DNA from: an uncultured Collinsella sp. | GTDB lineage: Bacteria; Actinomycetota; Coriobacteriia; Coriobacteriales; Coriobacteriaceae | Reading direction: 5' to 3' | Length of the DNA: 10,016 nt | Assembly (NCBI GenBank): GCA_900550785.1 | Contig: URTL01000068.1 | Location: 1-10,016, forward strand | Part shown: positions 1 to 6,717 of the stretch, piece by piece | Layout: the number at the start of each line of letters is the position of its first letter | How positions within the stretch are numbered: the first letter of the stretch is position 1 | Notes under the pieces: model-generated | The model's database searches: none | Seen by the model: only the letters and a program-made list of their open reading frames with translations | What the model was told of the DNA's origin: nothing | Position numbers and translations under genes: made by a program

Positions 1-965
1 CCGGCGGTAAAGGTGATGGTGTCCACGCCCGCCATGGAAGCGATCATGGAGCCGGCCTGCTGCATGGCCTTGTAGGCGAACATATCGAAGGCGAGCAGGC
101 AGCGCTCGTCGCCCTCGGAGGCGCGTGTACGGATGTCGCGGGCGTCGTTGGAGATGCCCGAGATGGCAAGCAGACCAGACTGCTTGTTCATCATGTCATC
201 AACTTCCTGATAGCTGTAGCCTCCCTCGCGCTGGAGGTAGCACACGGTGGCCGGGTCAATGGAACCACAGCGAGTGCCCATCATCAGGCCGTCGAGCGGC
301 GTGAGGCCCATCGTGGTGTCGCGGCACACGCCGTCCTCGATAGCAGCGAGCGAAGCACCGTTACCCAAATGGCACGAAAGCAGACGGTGGCAGCGCGAGC
401 CCAGGATCTCCTTGGCCATCATCCACTCGTAACGATGACTCGTTCCGTGGGCGCCATATTTGCGCACATGATACTTGTCGCACACGTCCTTGGGCAGGGC
501 GTAAGTGTAGGCAACCTCGGGCATGGTCATGTGGAACGAGGTGTCGAAGACCGCCACGTTGGGCAGCTCCGGATACTTCTCACGGCAATACTCAATCGCT
601 GCGGCCTCGCCGTAGTTGTGCAGCGGAGCAAGCGGTGCCACCTCAAGAATCTTGGCCATAACCTCGTCGTCGACAACTGCGGAATCATCGAAGTGCCAGC
701 CGCCCTGAACGATACGATGCCCAATGCCATCGATCGTAAAGTCGGTCTTCTCGAGCTCCTCGAGCACGCAAGCGATAGCAGAGCGATGATCGGGGAAGGG
801 AACCTCCTCGGTCTGCTTGGCGCCACCGTTCTCGGAATGACCAAAGATACCCATGTCCGAGCCGATACGCTCGCAGTTGCCCTTGGCGAAAACCTCGCGG
901 GTATCGGTATCCAGAAGCTGATATTTAAGGCTTGAGCTGCCGGCGTTGACAACAAGTACGTTCAT
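1..965 (-). CDS. ackA: Acetate kinase, copy 1 (C-terminus beyond window edge)
   Basis: Acetate kinase (ASKHA fold) interconverts acetyl phosphate + ADP and acetate + ATP in the cytoplasm, the ATP-yielding last step of mixed-acid fermentation. The frame is open from ATG at 965 to the window edge, 321 complete codons; about 75 C-terminal residues lie outside. Visible motifs are NAGSSSLKY at residues 7-15 (phosphate loop), GHRIVQGG at 82-89 with Arg84, FDTSFH at 140-145 with Asp141, the catalytic His in GAHGTSH at 171-177, CHLGNGAS at 198-205 with Asn202, and GTRCGSIDP at 230-238. These are all the residues expected of a working enzyme. The start is supported by AGGAG six bases upstream. It is about two-thirds identical to the adjacent copy 2 over the first 270 residues (my hand count, 180 of 270). 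It lies behind copy 2's terminator and has its own candidate promoter, so it is probably transcribed separately. No phosphotransacetylase gene is visible. Confidence 0.95.
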   Translation of the reverse strand, partial: MNVLVVNAGSSSLKYQLLDTDTREVFAKGNCERIGSDMGIFGHSENGGAKQTEEVPFPDHRSAIACVLEELEKTDFTIDGIGHRIVQGGWHFDDSAVVDDEVMAKILEVAPLAPLHNYGEAAAIEYCREKYPELPNVAVFDTSFHMTMPEVAYTYALPKDVCDKYHVRKYGAHGTSHRYEWMMAKEILGSRCHRLLSCHLGNGASLAAIEDGVCRDTTMGLTPLDGLMMGTRCGSIDPATVCYLQREGGYSYQEVDDMMNKQSGLLAISGISNDARDIRTRASEGDERCLLAFDMFAYKAMQQAGSMIASMAGVDTITFTA

Positions 966-1017
966 GAGACTCCTTTGCAGTGCAATACGGTCGACGCAGA
1001 CCTCTTAAGGCGACCGC

Positions 1018-1045
1018 ATTTTAATAAGAAGTTATCACATCTTAA
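1018..1045 (-). promoter_or_regulatory. Candidate promoter for acetate kinase copy 1
   Basis: In the A/T-rich gap between the two acetate kinase genes the minus strand reads TTAAGA (1045-1040), a 16-base spacer, then TAAAAT (1023-1018). That matches the sigma-70 type -35 at 4 of 6 and the -10 at 5 of 6 bases. A start near 1011 would give a leader of about 45 bases before the ATG at 965, which includes the AGGAG ribosome binding site. The site lies downstream of copy 2's terminator, where a promoter would be needed. It is a consensus match only. Confidence 0.4.
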
Positions 1046-1079
1046 TAAATAGCTATCAGGCATATCGCCCAACGAGCGC

Positions 1080-1118
1080 AAAAGAGGGGCTGAACGGCAC
1101 TTGGTCGTCCAGCCCCTC
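1080..1118 (-). terminator. Rho-independent terminator after acetate kinase copy 2
   Basis: GAGGGGCTG (1084-1092) pairs perfectly with CAGCCCCTC (1110-1118). Inside it an ACG/CGT pairing extends the stem past one mismatch. On the minus strand the stem is followed by TCTTTT, giving a short U-run. It begins 12 bases after the acetate kinase stop codon (1132-1130), the expected place for an intrinsic terminator, and separates the two kinase genes. Confidence 0.8.
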
Positions 1119-1129
1119 CCCTCTTGCAA

Positions 1130-2308
1130 TTACTTGCCGTTGACGATGCGCTCGACGTCGGAAGCGATCATGAACTCCTCGTCCGTGGGGATGACGAAAA
1201 TCTTGACCTTGGAATCCTTGGCAGACAGGCACCAAGCGCCATCGCCACGCAGGGCGTTACGGGCATGGTCCATCTTGACGCCCATAAAGGCCAGACGGTC
1301 GGCCACGCCAGCGCGGACAGCCGGAGCGTGCTCGCCGATGCCGGCGGTGAAGACGAGCGTGTCCATACCGCACATAGAAGTAGCCATCTCGGCAGCCTTG
1401 GCGGCAATCTTGTAGACGAACATATCGAAGGCGAGCTGAGCCTCGGGGTCACCAGCAGCGGCGAGCTCCTCGACGTTACGGCAGTCGTTGGTCTTGCCGC
1501 CGGTCACGGCCAAAAGGCCGGACTTCTTGTTCATCATCTCATCGACCTCATCGAAGGTGTAGCCGCCCTCGCGCTGCAGGTAGCACACGGTAGCCGGGTC
1601 GATGGAGCCACAGCGGGTGCCCATCATGACGCCGTCGAGCGGGGTGAGACCCATGGTGGTGTCCATGCACTTGCCATCCTCGATGGCGCACAGGGAAGCG
1701 CCGGAGCCGATATGGCACACGACGACCTTGCGGGCCTCGCCGTTGGTCATCTCGGCGACCTTCTTGGAGATGTAGCGGTAGCTGGTGCCGTGGGCGCCGT
1801 ACTTACGGATGTGCAGCTTGTCGCAAACATCCTTGGGAAGGGCGTAGGTCTTGGCGACCTCGGGCATGTTGAAGTGGAAAGCGGTGTCGTAGACCGTAAC
1901 GTTGGGCAGATCGGGATACTGCTCCAGGCAGTACTCGATAACGTTGGCCTCGGGGTTGTTGTGCAGCGGCGCCAGCGGGGCGACCTCGCGGATCTTGGCG
2001 AGGACGTCCTCGTCGACGAGGGAGGAATCACCAAAGTACCAGCCACCCTGAACGATACGGTGACCAATGCCCTCGATCTTGACGCCGTTGGCCTCGAGGT
2101 CCTTCAGAACGACCTCGATGGCGACCTTGTGGTCGGGGAACTCGATGTTCTCGGTCACCTTCTTGGAACCGTTGGCAGCGTGGGTGAAGGTACCGCCGGT
2201 AAAGCAGACGCGCTCGCAGGAGCCCTTTGCGGACACCTTGTGGGACTTGGTATCGATGACCTGATACTTAAGGGTCGAAGATCCTGCGTTGACGACCAGA
2301 ACGTTCAT
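1130..2308 (-). CDS. ackA: Acetate kinase, copy 2 (complete, diverged active-site positions)
   Basis: Complete 392-residue acetate kinase, close to the roughly 400-residue family norm, predicted to make acetate and ATP from acetyl phosphate and ADP. Conserved elements are NAGSSTLKY at 7-15, GHRIVQGG at 82-89 (Arg84), Asp141 in YDTAFH, the catalytic-type His173 in GAHGTSY, GTRCGSIDP at 230-238, FTAGIGE at 320-326, and the Glu pair 377-378 in IPTDEE. Two positions differ from copy 1 and from the family pattern as I know it: the Asn of CHxGNG is Ser202, and the last His of HGTSH is Tyr177. The SGxSNDxRD loop also reads TGGKTNDCRN, with one extra residue. The ATG start is preceded by AGGGAG four bases upstream, and a small GGCGG/CCGCC hairpin (2326-2342) lies in the leader. 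The gene is bounded on both sides by terminator hairpins, so it is probably a single-gene transcript. It may be a second acetate kinase with altered kinetics or a kinase for a related short-chain acid; acetate kinase remains the best call. Confidence 0.93.
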   Translation of the reverse strand: MNVLVVNAGSSTLKYQVIDTKSHKVSAKGSCERVCFTGGTFTHAANGSKKVTENIEFPDHKVAIEVVLKDLEANGVKIEGIGHRIVQGGWYFGDSSLVDEDVLAKIREVAPLAPLHNNPEANVIEYCLEQYPDLPNVTVYDTAFHFNMPEVAKTYALPKDVCDKLHIRKYGAHGTSYRYISKKVAEMTNGEARKVVVCHIGSGASLCAIEDGKCMDTTMGLTPLDGVMMGTRCGSIDPATVCYLQREGGYTFDEVDEMMNKKSGLLAVTGGKTNDCRNVEELAAAGDPEAQLAFDMFVYKIAAKAAEMATSMCGMDTLVFTAGIGEHAPAVRAGVADRLAFMGVKMDHARNALRGDGAWCLSAKDSKVKIFVIPTDEEFMIASDVERIVNGK

Positions 2309-2361
2309 GTGTCTCCCTACTAACAGGCGGTGTGGCGCCGCCAGGTTACATACGCTTCAAT

Positions 2362-2395
2362 AATAAACCCAAACGCCCTCGCGCTCGGGTTTATT
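2362..2395 (-). terminator. Terminator hairpin after the xseA-xseB-HIT cluster
   Basis: AATAAACCC (2362-2370) and GGGTTTATT (2387-2395) form a perfect 9-base inverted repeat around a 16-base GC-rich loop. On the minus strand the right arm ends in TTTATTATT, a U-rich tail. It sits about 60 bases after the HIT gene's stop and before acetate kinase copy 2, so it probably ends the exonuclease VII operon. The long loop and imperfect U-run lower confidence. Confidence 0.6.
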
Positions 2396-2455
2396 GCGTT
2401 GATATATAAGTTATCGGTGCTTGAGCTCCCGTTTCATTGCAAGGAAGAAGCGCCC

Positions 2456-2791
2456 TCAGATGAGGTTCTCGCCCAGGTTTTTGCCGCCGAGGACGTGCAT
2501 ATGGAAGTGCATGACGGTCTGGCCGGCGTTGACGCCCTTGTTGGAGATGACGCGGAAACCGTCCGCCAAGCCCTTGGCCTTAGCGACCTCCTGGATGGCG
2601 TGAGCCATTGCACCCATGGTCTCGGCCGGCACGTTATCGGCGATATCGCTGTAGTGCTTTTTGGGGATCACGAGCGTATGGACCGGCGCCTGGGGATTGA
2701 GGTCGTCGAAGGCGATGACCTGGTCGTCCTCATAGACAACGGTCGAGGGGATCTCGTGGTTGGCAATTTTGCAGAAGATGCAATCGCACAT
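2456..2791 (-). CDS. HIT-family (HINT-type) nucleotide hydrolase
   Basis: A 111-residue HIT protein of the HINT branch, typically a cytoplasmic purine nucleoside phosphoramidate (AMP-lysine type) hydrolase. The signature HFHMHV is at 95-100 with the middle His97 as the expected nucleophile, preceded by GQTVM. An N-terminal CxxC (Cys4, Cys7 in CIFCKI) and His46 in PKKHY resemble the zinc-binding pattern of many bacterial members. Length matches the family. I chose ATG at 2791 because AAAGGA (2804-2799) lies seven bases upstream; an in-frame GTG at 2809 would add six residues but would place that ribosome binding site inside the gene. It begins 49 bases after xseB on the same strand and is probably cotranscribed with xseA and xseB. 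Its in vivo substrate cannot be told from sequence. Confidence 0.93.
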   Translation of the reverse strand: MCDCIFCKIANHEIPSTVVYEDDQVIAFDDLNPQAPVHTLVIPKKHYSDIADNVPAETMGAMAHAIQEVAKAKGLADGFRVISNKGVNAGQTVMHFHMHVLGGKNLGENLI

Positions 2792-2840
2792 GGTTGGTTC
2801 CTTTCTCACAGACCAAGGTAATTATATTTGGTCGGGATGG

Positions 2841-3107
2841 TTAGAACGAGAGGTTGTCGTCGGTGTTGGCGGCTTCGCCGTCGGCGAGCACGTCGTTGCC
2901 GTCGACGTCCTTAAGAAGCACCGAGACCTTCTGCTCGGCATCGGACAGGCGGGTGCGCAGGCTCTTGAGGAGCTCGACGCCGCGGGTATAGCTCTCGAGC
3001 GACTCCTCGAGCTCCATATCGCCCGACTCCAAGCTGCGGATGATGAGCTCCAACTCCTGCGAAGCCTGCTTGTACGTAAGCTGCTCGACCGGGGTTTTCT
3101 CTGCCAT
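2841..3107 (-). CDS. xseB: Exodeoxyribonuclease VII small subunit
   Basis: Small subunit of exonuclease VII, which binds several-fold to XseA and is needed for degradation of single-stranded DNA to oligonucleotides in both directions. The 88-residue product has the family's helical hairpin: LTYKQASQELELIIRSLESG at about 10-29, then LEESLESYTRGVELLK at about 33-48 and a further helix to about residue 66. The last 22 residues (DGNDVLADG onward) form an acidic, probably disordered tail beyond the usual core. The ATG is preceded by the purine-rich AGGAAAGGAAA. It lies 42 bases after xseA, the classic order. Confidence 0.93.
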   Translation of the reverse strand: MAEKTPVEQLTYKQASQELELIIRSLESGDMELEESLESYTRGVELLKSLRTRLSDAEQKVSVLLKDVDGNDVLADGEAANTDDNLSF

Positions 3108-3149
3108 ATCTGTTTCCTTTCCTAAAGGTTTATCGCTATGAAACGCGGC

Positions 3150-4601
3150 CTACTCGACCGTATCGACCGTTGCCGTCACGTTGCCGTCTGCCATGCGCAC
3201 GCGGATGGCGTCACCGGCCTTAAAGGTCTTGGCGCTCGTGGCCACCCCATCATCGCTGTACGCGATGGAATAACCACGGGCAAGCACCTTGAGCGGCGAC
3301 AGGGCATCTAGCGAGGCTGCCGCACGGCCCAGGTCGGACGCGGGCTTGTTGAGCATCGTGCGCCCCTGATGCTCCAGACGGGAACTCGCAAGCGCGAGCG
3401 CATGGCGCTTGCCATCGAGCCCCGAGGTGCTTGCAACCAGACGCTCGGGCAGGCGCTCAAAGTTGGAGCGGAATGTCCCGACCGAGCGTACTATGGCGCC
3501 CGACAGGCGATCGGCCGTCAGGGCAAGCTCAGACTCGCGACGCTCGACCATAAACGTTGGGTCGTTGAGGCACGGGCGGCACGCAGCCGCATCGAGCGCA
3601 TCGCCCAAGCGGGCCGTATAGGTATCCCAGGCGCGGCGACCGCGCTGGTCGAGCATCTCCAGATCAACCTGATTCGACCCAATCATCGATGCCATCGCGG
3701 CACCCAGACGCTGATGGCGCGCCTCGAGCACATCGGCCAACTCCGTCATAGCCGGCGCCACCGATTCTGCCGCCGCCGTGGGCGTGGAGGCGCGGCGGTC
3801 GCTCACCATGTCGCAAATCGAGGTATCGGGCTCATGGCCAATGCCGGTCACCACGGGCACAGGACAAGCCGCCACCGCACGGGCAAGCTCCTCGTCGTTG
3901 AAGGTCATGAGGTCCTCGAAGGAGCCGCCGCCGCGCACCAGCAAGATGCAGTCGGGCGCTGGCGTGATGGCGGCGGCACGGCGCAGGCCCTCAATAAGCT
4001 CGGCCGGCGCACCCTCGCCTTGAACCTTAGCGCCCACGCAGACGAGCTCGACGAGCGGGTTGCGACGACGCAATGTGCGCTTGACGTCGTCGATTACGGC
4101 ACCCGAAAGCGAGGTAACGACCGCCACGCGGGAGCAAAACACCGGGATGCGGCGCTTACGCGCTTCGTCCATCAGGCCCTCGCGGCGTAGCTTTTCGGCC
4201 AGTTGCGCCACTTGTTGACGCAGCAGACCCTCCCCCGCCAGCGAAAACGAGCGAGCGACAAAGCTCATGCGGCCCGTGGCCTTATAGAGATTGAAGCTGC
4301 CCTTAAAGCTCACCTGCATGCCGTCGCGCAGATCGAACGTGCGCTTGAGATAGGCGCCCTTCCAGATGATGCAGTCGACGGCCGCCCAGTCGTCCTTGAT
4401 CTGGAAGTAGCAGTGGCCACTTCGGGCGTTGGGACCACGGAAACCCGTAACCTCGCCCAAAACGCTCAGCTGCGGAATGGCATCGAGCGCGCCGGCGGCG
4501 ATCTCCACCGCCTGGCTCACGCTGAGCTCCTTGCGCTCCTGATCGTCCGAACCGTCGAACTCGGCGGAAACGGCATTGCCGGTTAGATTCCAGCCCGCCA
4601 C
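3150..4601 (-). CDS. xseA: Exodeoxyribonuclease VII large subunit
   Basis: Catalytic subunit of exonuclease VII, acting on single-stranded DNA in repair and recombination. With the GTG start it has 483 residues (E. coli XseA has about 456). An N-terminal OB-fold covers roughly residues 26-120 (LSVLGEVTGFRG, then CYFQIKDD). The catalytic domain follows, with RRIPVFCSRVAVVTS near 150-164, VQGEGAP near 193, RGGGSFEDLMTFNDE at 223-237, GIGHEPDTSICD at 253-264 and STPTAAAE at 272-279. A long helical stretch leads to the C-terminal LARGYSIAYSDDG and a small barrel. I prefer GTG at 4601 because AAAGGAGG (4613-4606) lies four bases before it. An in-frame ATG at 4628 adds nine residues but has only a weak GGAG upstream and would put that site inside the gene. 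It heads the probable xseA-xseB-HIT operon. Confidence 0.95.
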   Translation of the reverse strand: MAGWNLTGNAVSAEFDGSDDQERKELSVSQAVEIAAGALDAIPQLSVLGEVTGFRGPNARSGHCYFQIKDDWAAVDCIIWKGAYLKRTFDLRDGMQVSFKGSFNLYKATGRMSFVARSFSLAGEGLLRQQVAQLAEKLRREGLMDEARKRRIPVFCSRVAVVTSLSGAVIDDVKRTLRRRNPLVELVCVGAKVQGEGAPAELIEGLRRAAAITPAPDCILLVRGGGSFEDLMTFNDEELARAVAACPVPVVTGIGHEPDTSICDMVSDRRASTPTAAAESVAPAMTELADVLEARHQRLGAAMASMIGSNQVDLEMLDQRGRRAWDTYTARLGDALDAAACRPCLNDPTFMVERRESELALTADRLSGAIVRSVGTFRSNFERLPERLVASTSGLDGKRHALALASSRLEHQGRTMLNKPASDLGRAAASLDALSPLKVLARGYSIAYSDDGVATSAKTFKAGDAIRVRMADGNVTATVDTVE

Positions 4602-4605
4602 GCAG

Positions 4606-4613
4606 CCTCCTTT
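4606..4613 (-). promoter_or_regulatory. Strong ribosome binding site deciding the xseA start
   Basis: The minus strand reads AAAGGAGG here, a full match to the anti-Shine-Dalgarno core, then four bases and GTG at 4601. The site falls inside the longer reading frame that begins at ATG 4628. This favours the GTG start, though the four-base spacing is slightly short. Confidence 0.6.
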
Positions 4614-4670
4614 CGTCATCGTGCACATGGGCTCCGGCCCTGCGCAAATTCAAGTCCAACACATAGTACA

Positions 4671-4700
4671 GCGCCGCGGGGACACGAATCCCCGCGGCGC
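4671..4700 (-). terminator. Perfect 11-base GC-rich hairpin after the zinc peptidase gene
   Basis: GCGCCGCGGGG (4671-4681) pairs without mismatch to CCCCGCGGCGC (4690-4700) around an 8-base loop. It starts 16 bases after the metallopeptidase stop codon on the minus strand, a terminator position. No U-run follows on the minus strand (the next bases read TGTACTATG), so it may be a weak or U-tract-independent terminator, or a 3'-end mRNA stabiliser. Confidence 0.55.
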
Positions 4701-4716
4701 CTGCCTGTCCCATTTG

Positions 4717-5421
4717 TTATCGGTTGGAGTTTCTGTTGTAGCGAGCCATAAGATAGAGCAGCTGAATAATCGAGGTGAGCGCCGCAGCCACATAGGTAAG
4801 CGCGGCGGCCGTCAGCACCTTCTTGGCACCGTTGACCTGCTTGGAGCTCATACCCGACTGCTCAATATACGCCACGGCACGCCGGCTGGCATCAATCTCA
4901 ACCGGCAGCGTAACCAGTTGGAACAGCACGCTAAACGAGAAGAAGATCAGTGCGAGGGTCGTGAGTCCCGCGATGTTCATAAACAGGCCCAAGAGCAACA
5001 CGATGGTCCAGGTGTTCTGGGTAAAGTTGACGACCGGCACGAGGGCGGTGCGAACCTTCATCATGGCGTAACCGCTTTGACGCTGGGCGGCATGGCCCGC
5101 CTCGTGGCAGGCGACGGCAACGCTTGCGACCGACCCGCCCGAACGGTTGGCATCCGAGAGATACAGGTTATTGTCCTGCGGGTTGTAATGGTCGGTGAGC
5201 TCGCCGGCGACACCCTTGATACCCACGGCGTTGCAGCCGTTGGCGTCGAGCATGCGGCGAGCGACCGTGGCGCCCGTGTCGCCGTCCGAGCGAACCTTGG
5301 ACCAGGTTTTGTACGTCGAGTTGATATAGTTCTGTGCGGCAAGACCAATCACCGTGCAGACAAGAACAACCAGCAGGTACAGCGGGTCGATGCCAAAGCC
5401 GTATCCATAGTAATAAGGCAT
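4717..5421 (-). CDS. Membrane zinc metallopeptidase, YugP-like
   Basis: A 234-residue integral membrane protein of the neutral zinc metallopeptidase family typified by Bacillus YugP (Pfam Zn_peptidase_2). The HExxH zinc site is H106-E107-x-x-H110 in ACHEAGHAAQ, and LPVEIDAS at 172-179 supplies the acidic third ligand (Glu175) as expected. Membrane segments are visible at about 13-31, 137-172 (probably two passes) and 203-226. The N-terminus MPYYYGYGFG is Tyr/Gly-rich, a common feature of this family. The ATG has GGAGGA about six bases upstream. It starts 64 bases after the RNase D gene on the same strand with no obvious terminator between them, so the two are probably cotranscribed. The physiological substrate of the family is poorly known; a role in membrane protein quality control is only inference. 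Confidence 0.92.
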   Translation of the reverse strand: MPYYYGYGFGIDPLYLLVVLVCTVIGLAAQNYINSTYKTWSKVRSDGDTGATVARRMLDANGCNAVGIKGVAGELTDHYNPQDNNLYLSDANRSGGSVASVAVACHEAGHAAQRQSGYAMMKVRTALVPVVNFTQNTWTIVLLLGLFMNIAGLTTLALIFFSFSVLFQLVTLPVEIDASRRAVAYIEQSGMSSKQVNGAKKVLTAAALTYVAAALTSIIQLLYLMARYNRNSNR

Positions 5422-5485
5422 GCGAATTCCTCCGAATCGAGTTACACGTTGGAGGCATTCTACCCACTCAAGCGGCTAGGCTTCC

Positions 5486-6619
5486 TTACAGCAATTCAAT
5501 TTTGCCATCTTTGACCGTCAACCCCATGTTGCCCGAGAGCAGATCGTCCAGGCGCGAGCCCACAAGCTCAAAGCGCCAGCCTTCGCGCAAGGGGCTCTGC
5601 TCGGGATGCTCAATGTAGTCGGCCAGGTCATCGCGCGAGGCAATGACCGAGGTCGCCACTCCCGAGCGTTCGGCAACCAGGCGGATGAGCGCGTACATGA
5701 GATCCGTCACGCTCTCCAACTCCGGAGAGATCTGGCGATGCCCGCGCACCATGAGCGGCAGGCGATCGTGCGGGCAGCTTGCGCCGCGCTTGATGGCCAT
5801 GAGCGCACCGTCCACGTCGCGCTCCCCCAACTGATCGGTACCGCGAATGCTGCGGAACTCCTCAACGCGCACGGGATTGCGTTTAACGAGCGCAAGCAGC
5901 GTGTCGTCGGACATGACCCATTTGCGCGGGATGTTGCGGCGCTCGGCGCGGTCCTCGCGCCAGGCGGCGAGCTCGCGCGCGATACCCAGCTGGTGACGAC
6001 TGCACGAGTTGATGCGTTTGACCTTGCGGAACGCCTCGTGGCGATCGGCGCGATAGTGCGACTCGTCAGCCAGCGGGCGCAGCTCGTCGAGCACCCAGTC
6101 CACGCGGCCCAGCTCGCGCAGGCGGCTCATCATCTCGGTATAGGCCACGATCAGATACTTGACGTCATCGATCGCGTACTCAATCTGCTTATCGGTCAGC
6201 GGGCGGCGCGACCAGTCGGTCAGCGACTCGGTCTTGGGCAGCGATACACCGCAGAACGTCTGAACAAGCGCGCCATACGAAATCTGCTGGCGCTCGCCCA
6301 AAAAGGCGGCGGCCACCTGCGTGTCAAAAATCGGACGCGGCAGCACGCCTACGGTATGGAGCATGACCTCCATATCCTGCGAGCACGCGTGAAAGACCTT
6401 GGTCACGCTCTCGTCGGCCATAAGCTCGGCCAGCGGCGATAGGTCGTCGATTACCAGGGGATCGACCGCTACGCTCTCGGCAGGGGTGGCAATCTGAACC
6501 AAACACAGACGCGGATGGAACGTGCGCTCGCGCAAAAACTCGGTATCGACGGCAATCGCGTCGAACTCACGGGCGCGCTGGCAAAAGTCGAGTAGAGCCT
6601 GATGTGTGGAAATGTACAT
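5486..6619 (-). CDS. rnd: Ribonuclease D (DEDD exonuclease with HRDC domain)
   Basis: A 377-residue 3'-to-5' exoribonuclease that trims tRNA precursors and other small RNAs. The DEDD catalytic set is visible: Asp25 and Glu27 in AVDTEFLRERT, Asp82 in HACSQDMEV, and Tyr148 and Asp152 in EYAIDDVKYL, which is the DEDDy form with Tyr148. An HRDC nucleic-acid-binding domain covers about 210-290 (ARELAAWREDRAERRNIPRK). Length matches RNase D (about 375). I chose ATG at 6619 because MYISTHQALLDFC aligns with the usual N-terminus. An in-frame GTG at 6655 would add 12 residues with no family support, and neither start has a strong ribosome binding site. The last residues, GKIELL, run to a TAA at 5488-5486. 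It diverges from the lipid kinase gene on the other strand. Confidence 0.93.
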   Translation of the reverse strand: MYISTHQALLDFCQRAREFDAIAVDTEFLRERTFHPRLCLVQIATPAESVAVDPLVIDDLSPLAELMADESVTKVFHACSQDMEVMLHTVGVLPRPIFDTQVAAAFLGERQQISYGALVQTFCGVSLPKTESLTDWSRRPLTDKQIEYAIDDVKYLIVAYTEMMSRLRELGRVDWVLDELRPLADESHYRADRHEAFRKVKRINSCSRHQLGIARELAAWREDRAERRNIPRKWVMSDDTLLALVKRNPVRVEEFRSIRGTDQLGERDVDGALMAIKRGASCPHDRLPLMVRGHRQISPELESVTDLMYALIRLVAERSGVATSVIASRDDLADYIEHPEQSPLREGWRFELVGSRLDDLLSGNMGLTVKDGKIELL

Positions 6620-6681
6620 ATCAACCCATCGAATAAGGTTAGGCCCGAAAAACACGGGTAGGATATCGGCATTGCCTTACA

Positions 6682-6710
6682 ACTATACTCGGTTAGTCAC
6701 AGAACGGGAA
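6682..6710. promoter_or_regulatory. Candidate divergent promoter with overlapping -10 elements
   Basis: The 98-base gap between rnd and the lipid kinase gene holds ACTATACT at 6682-6689. Read on the plus strand it gives TATACT (6684-6689), a 5-of-6 -10 match 28 bases before the kinase ATG. Read on the minus strand it gives TATAGT (6687-6682), also 5 of 6, with TTCCCG (6710-6705) at a 17-base spacing as a weak -35 for rnd. The plus-strand -35 is poor. The placement suits both genes, but it is a sequence match only. Confidence 0.45.
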
Positions 6711-6717
6711 CGTAAGT

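Noticed and set aside
1..965. Possibility that acetate kinase copy 1 is a broken pseudogene
   Set aside because: I translated the whole visible part by hand: 321 codons with no stop or frameshift and all motifs intact. It is only cut by the window edge.
1124..2323. A 399-residue open frame on the plus strand opposite acetate kinase copy 2
   Set aside because: It is antisense to an unmistakable acetate kinase. GC-rich codon bias keeps the opposite frame open, and the translation is low-complexity (Gly/Val/Asp/Leu-rich) with no recognisable domain or good ribosome binding site.
3369..4190. A 273-residue plus-strand frame opposite xseA
   Set aside because: It is an Arg/Ala/His-rich shadow frame. 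xseA motifs on the other strand are complete and intact.
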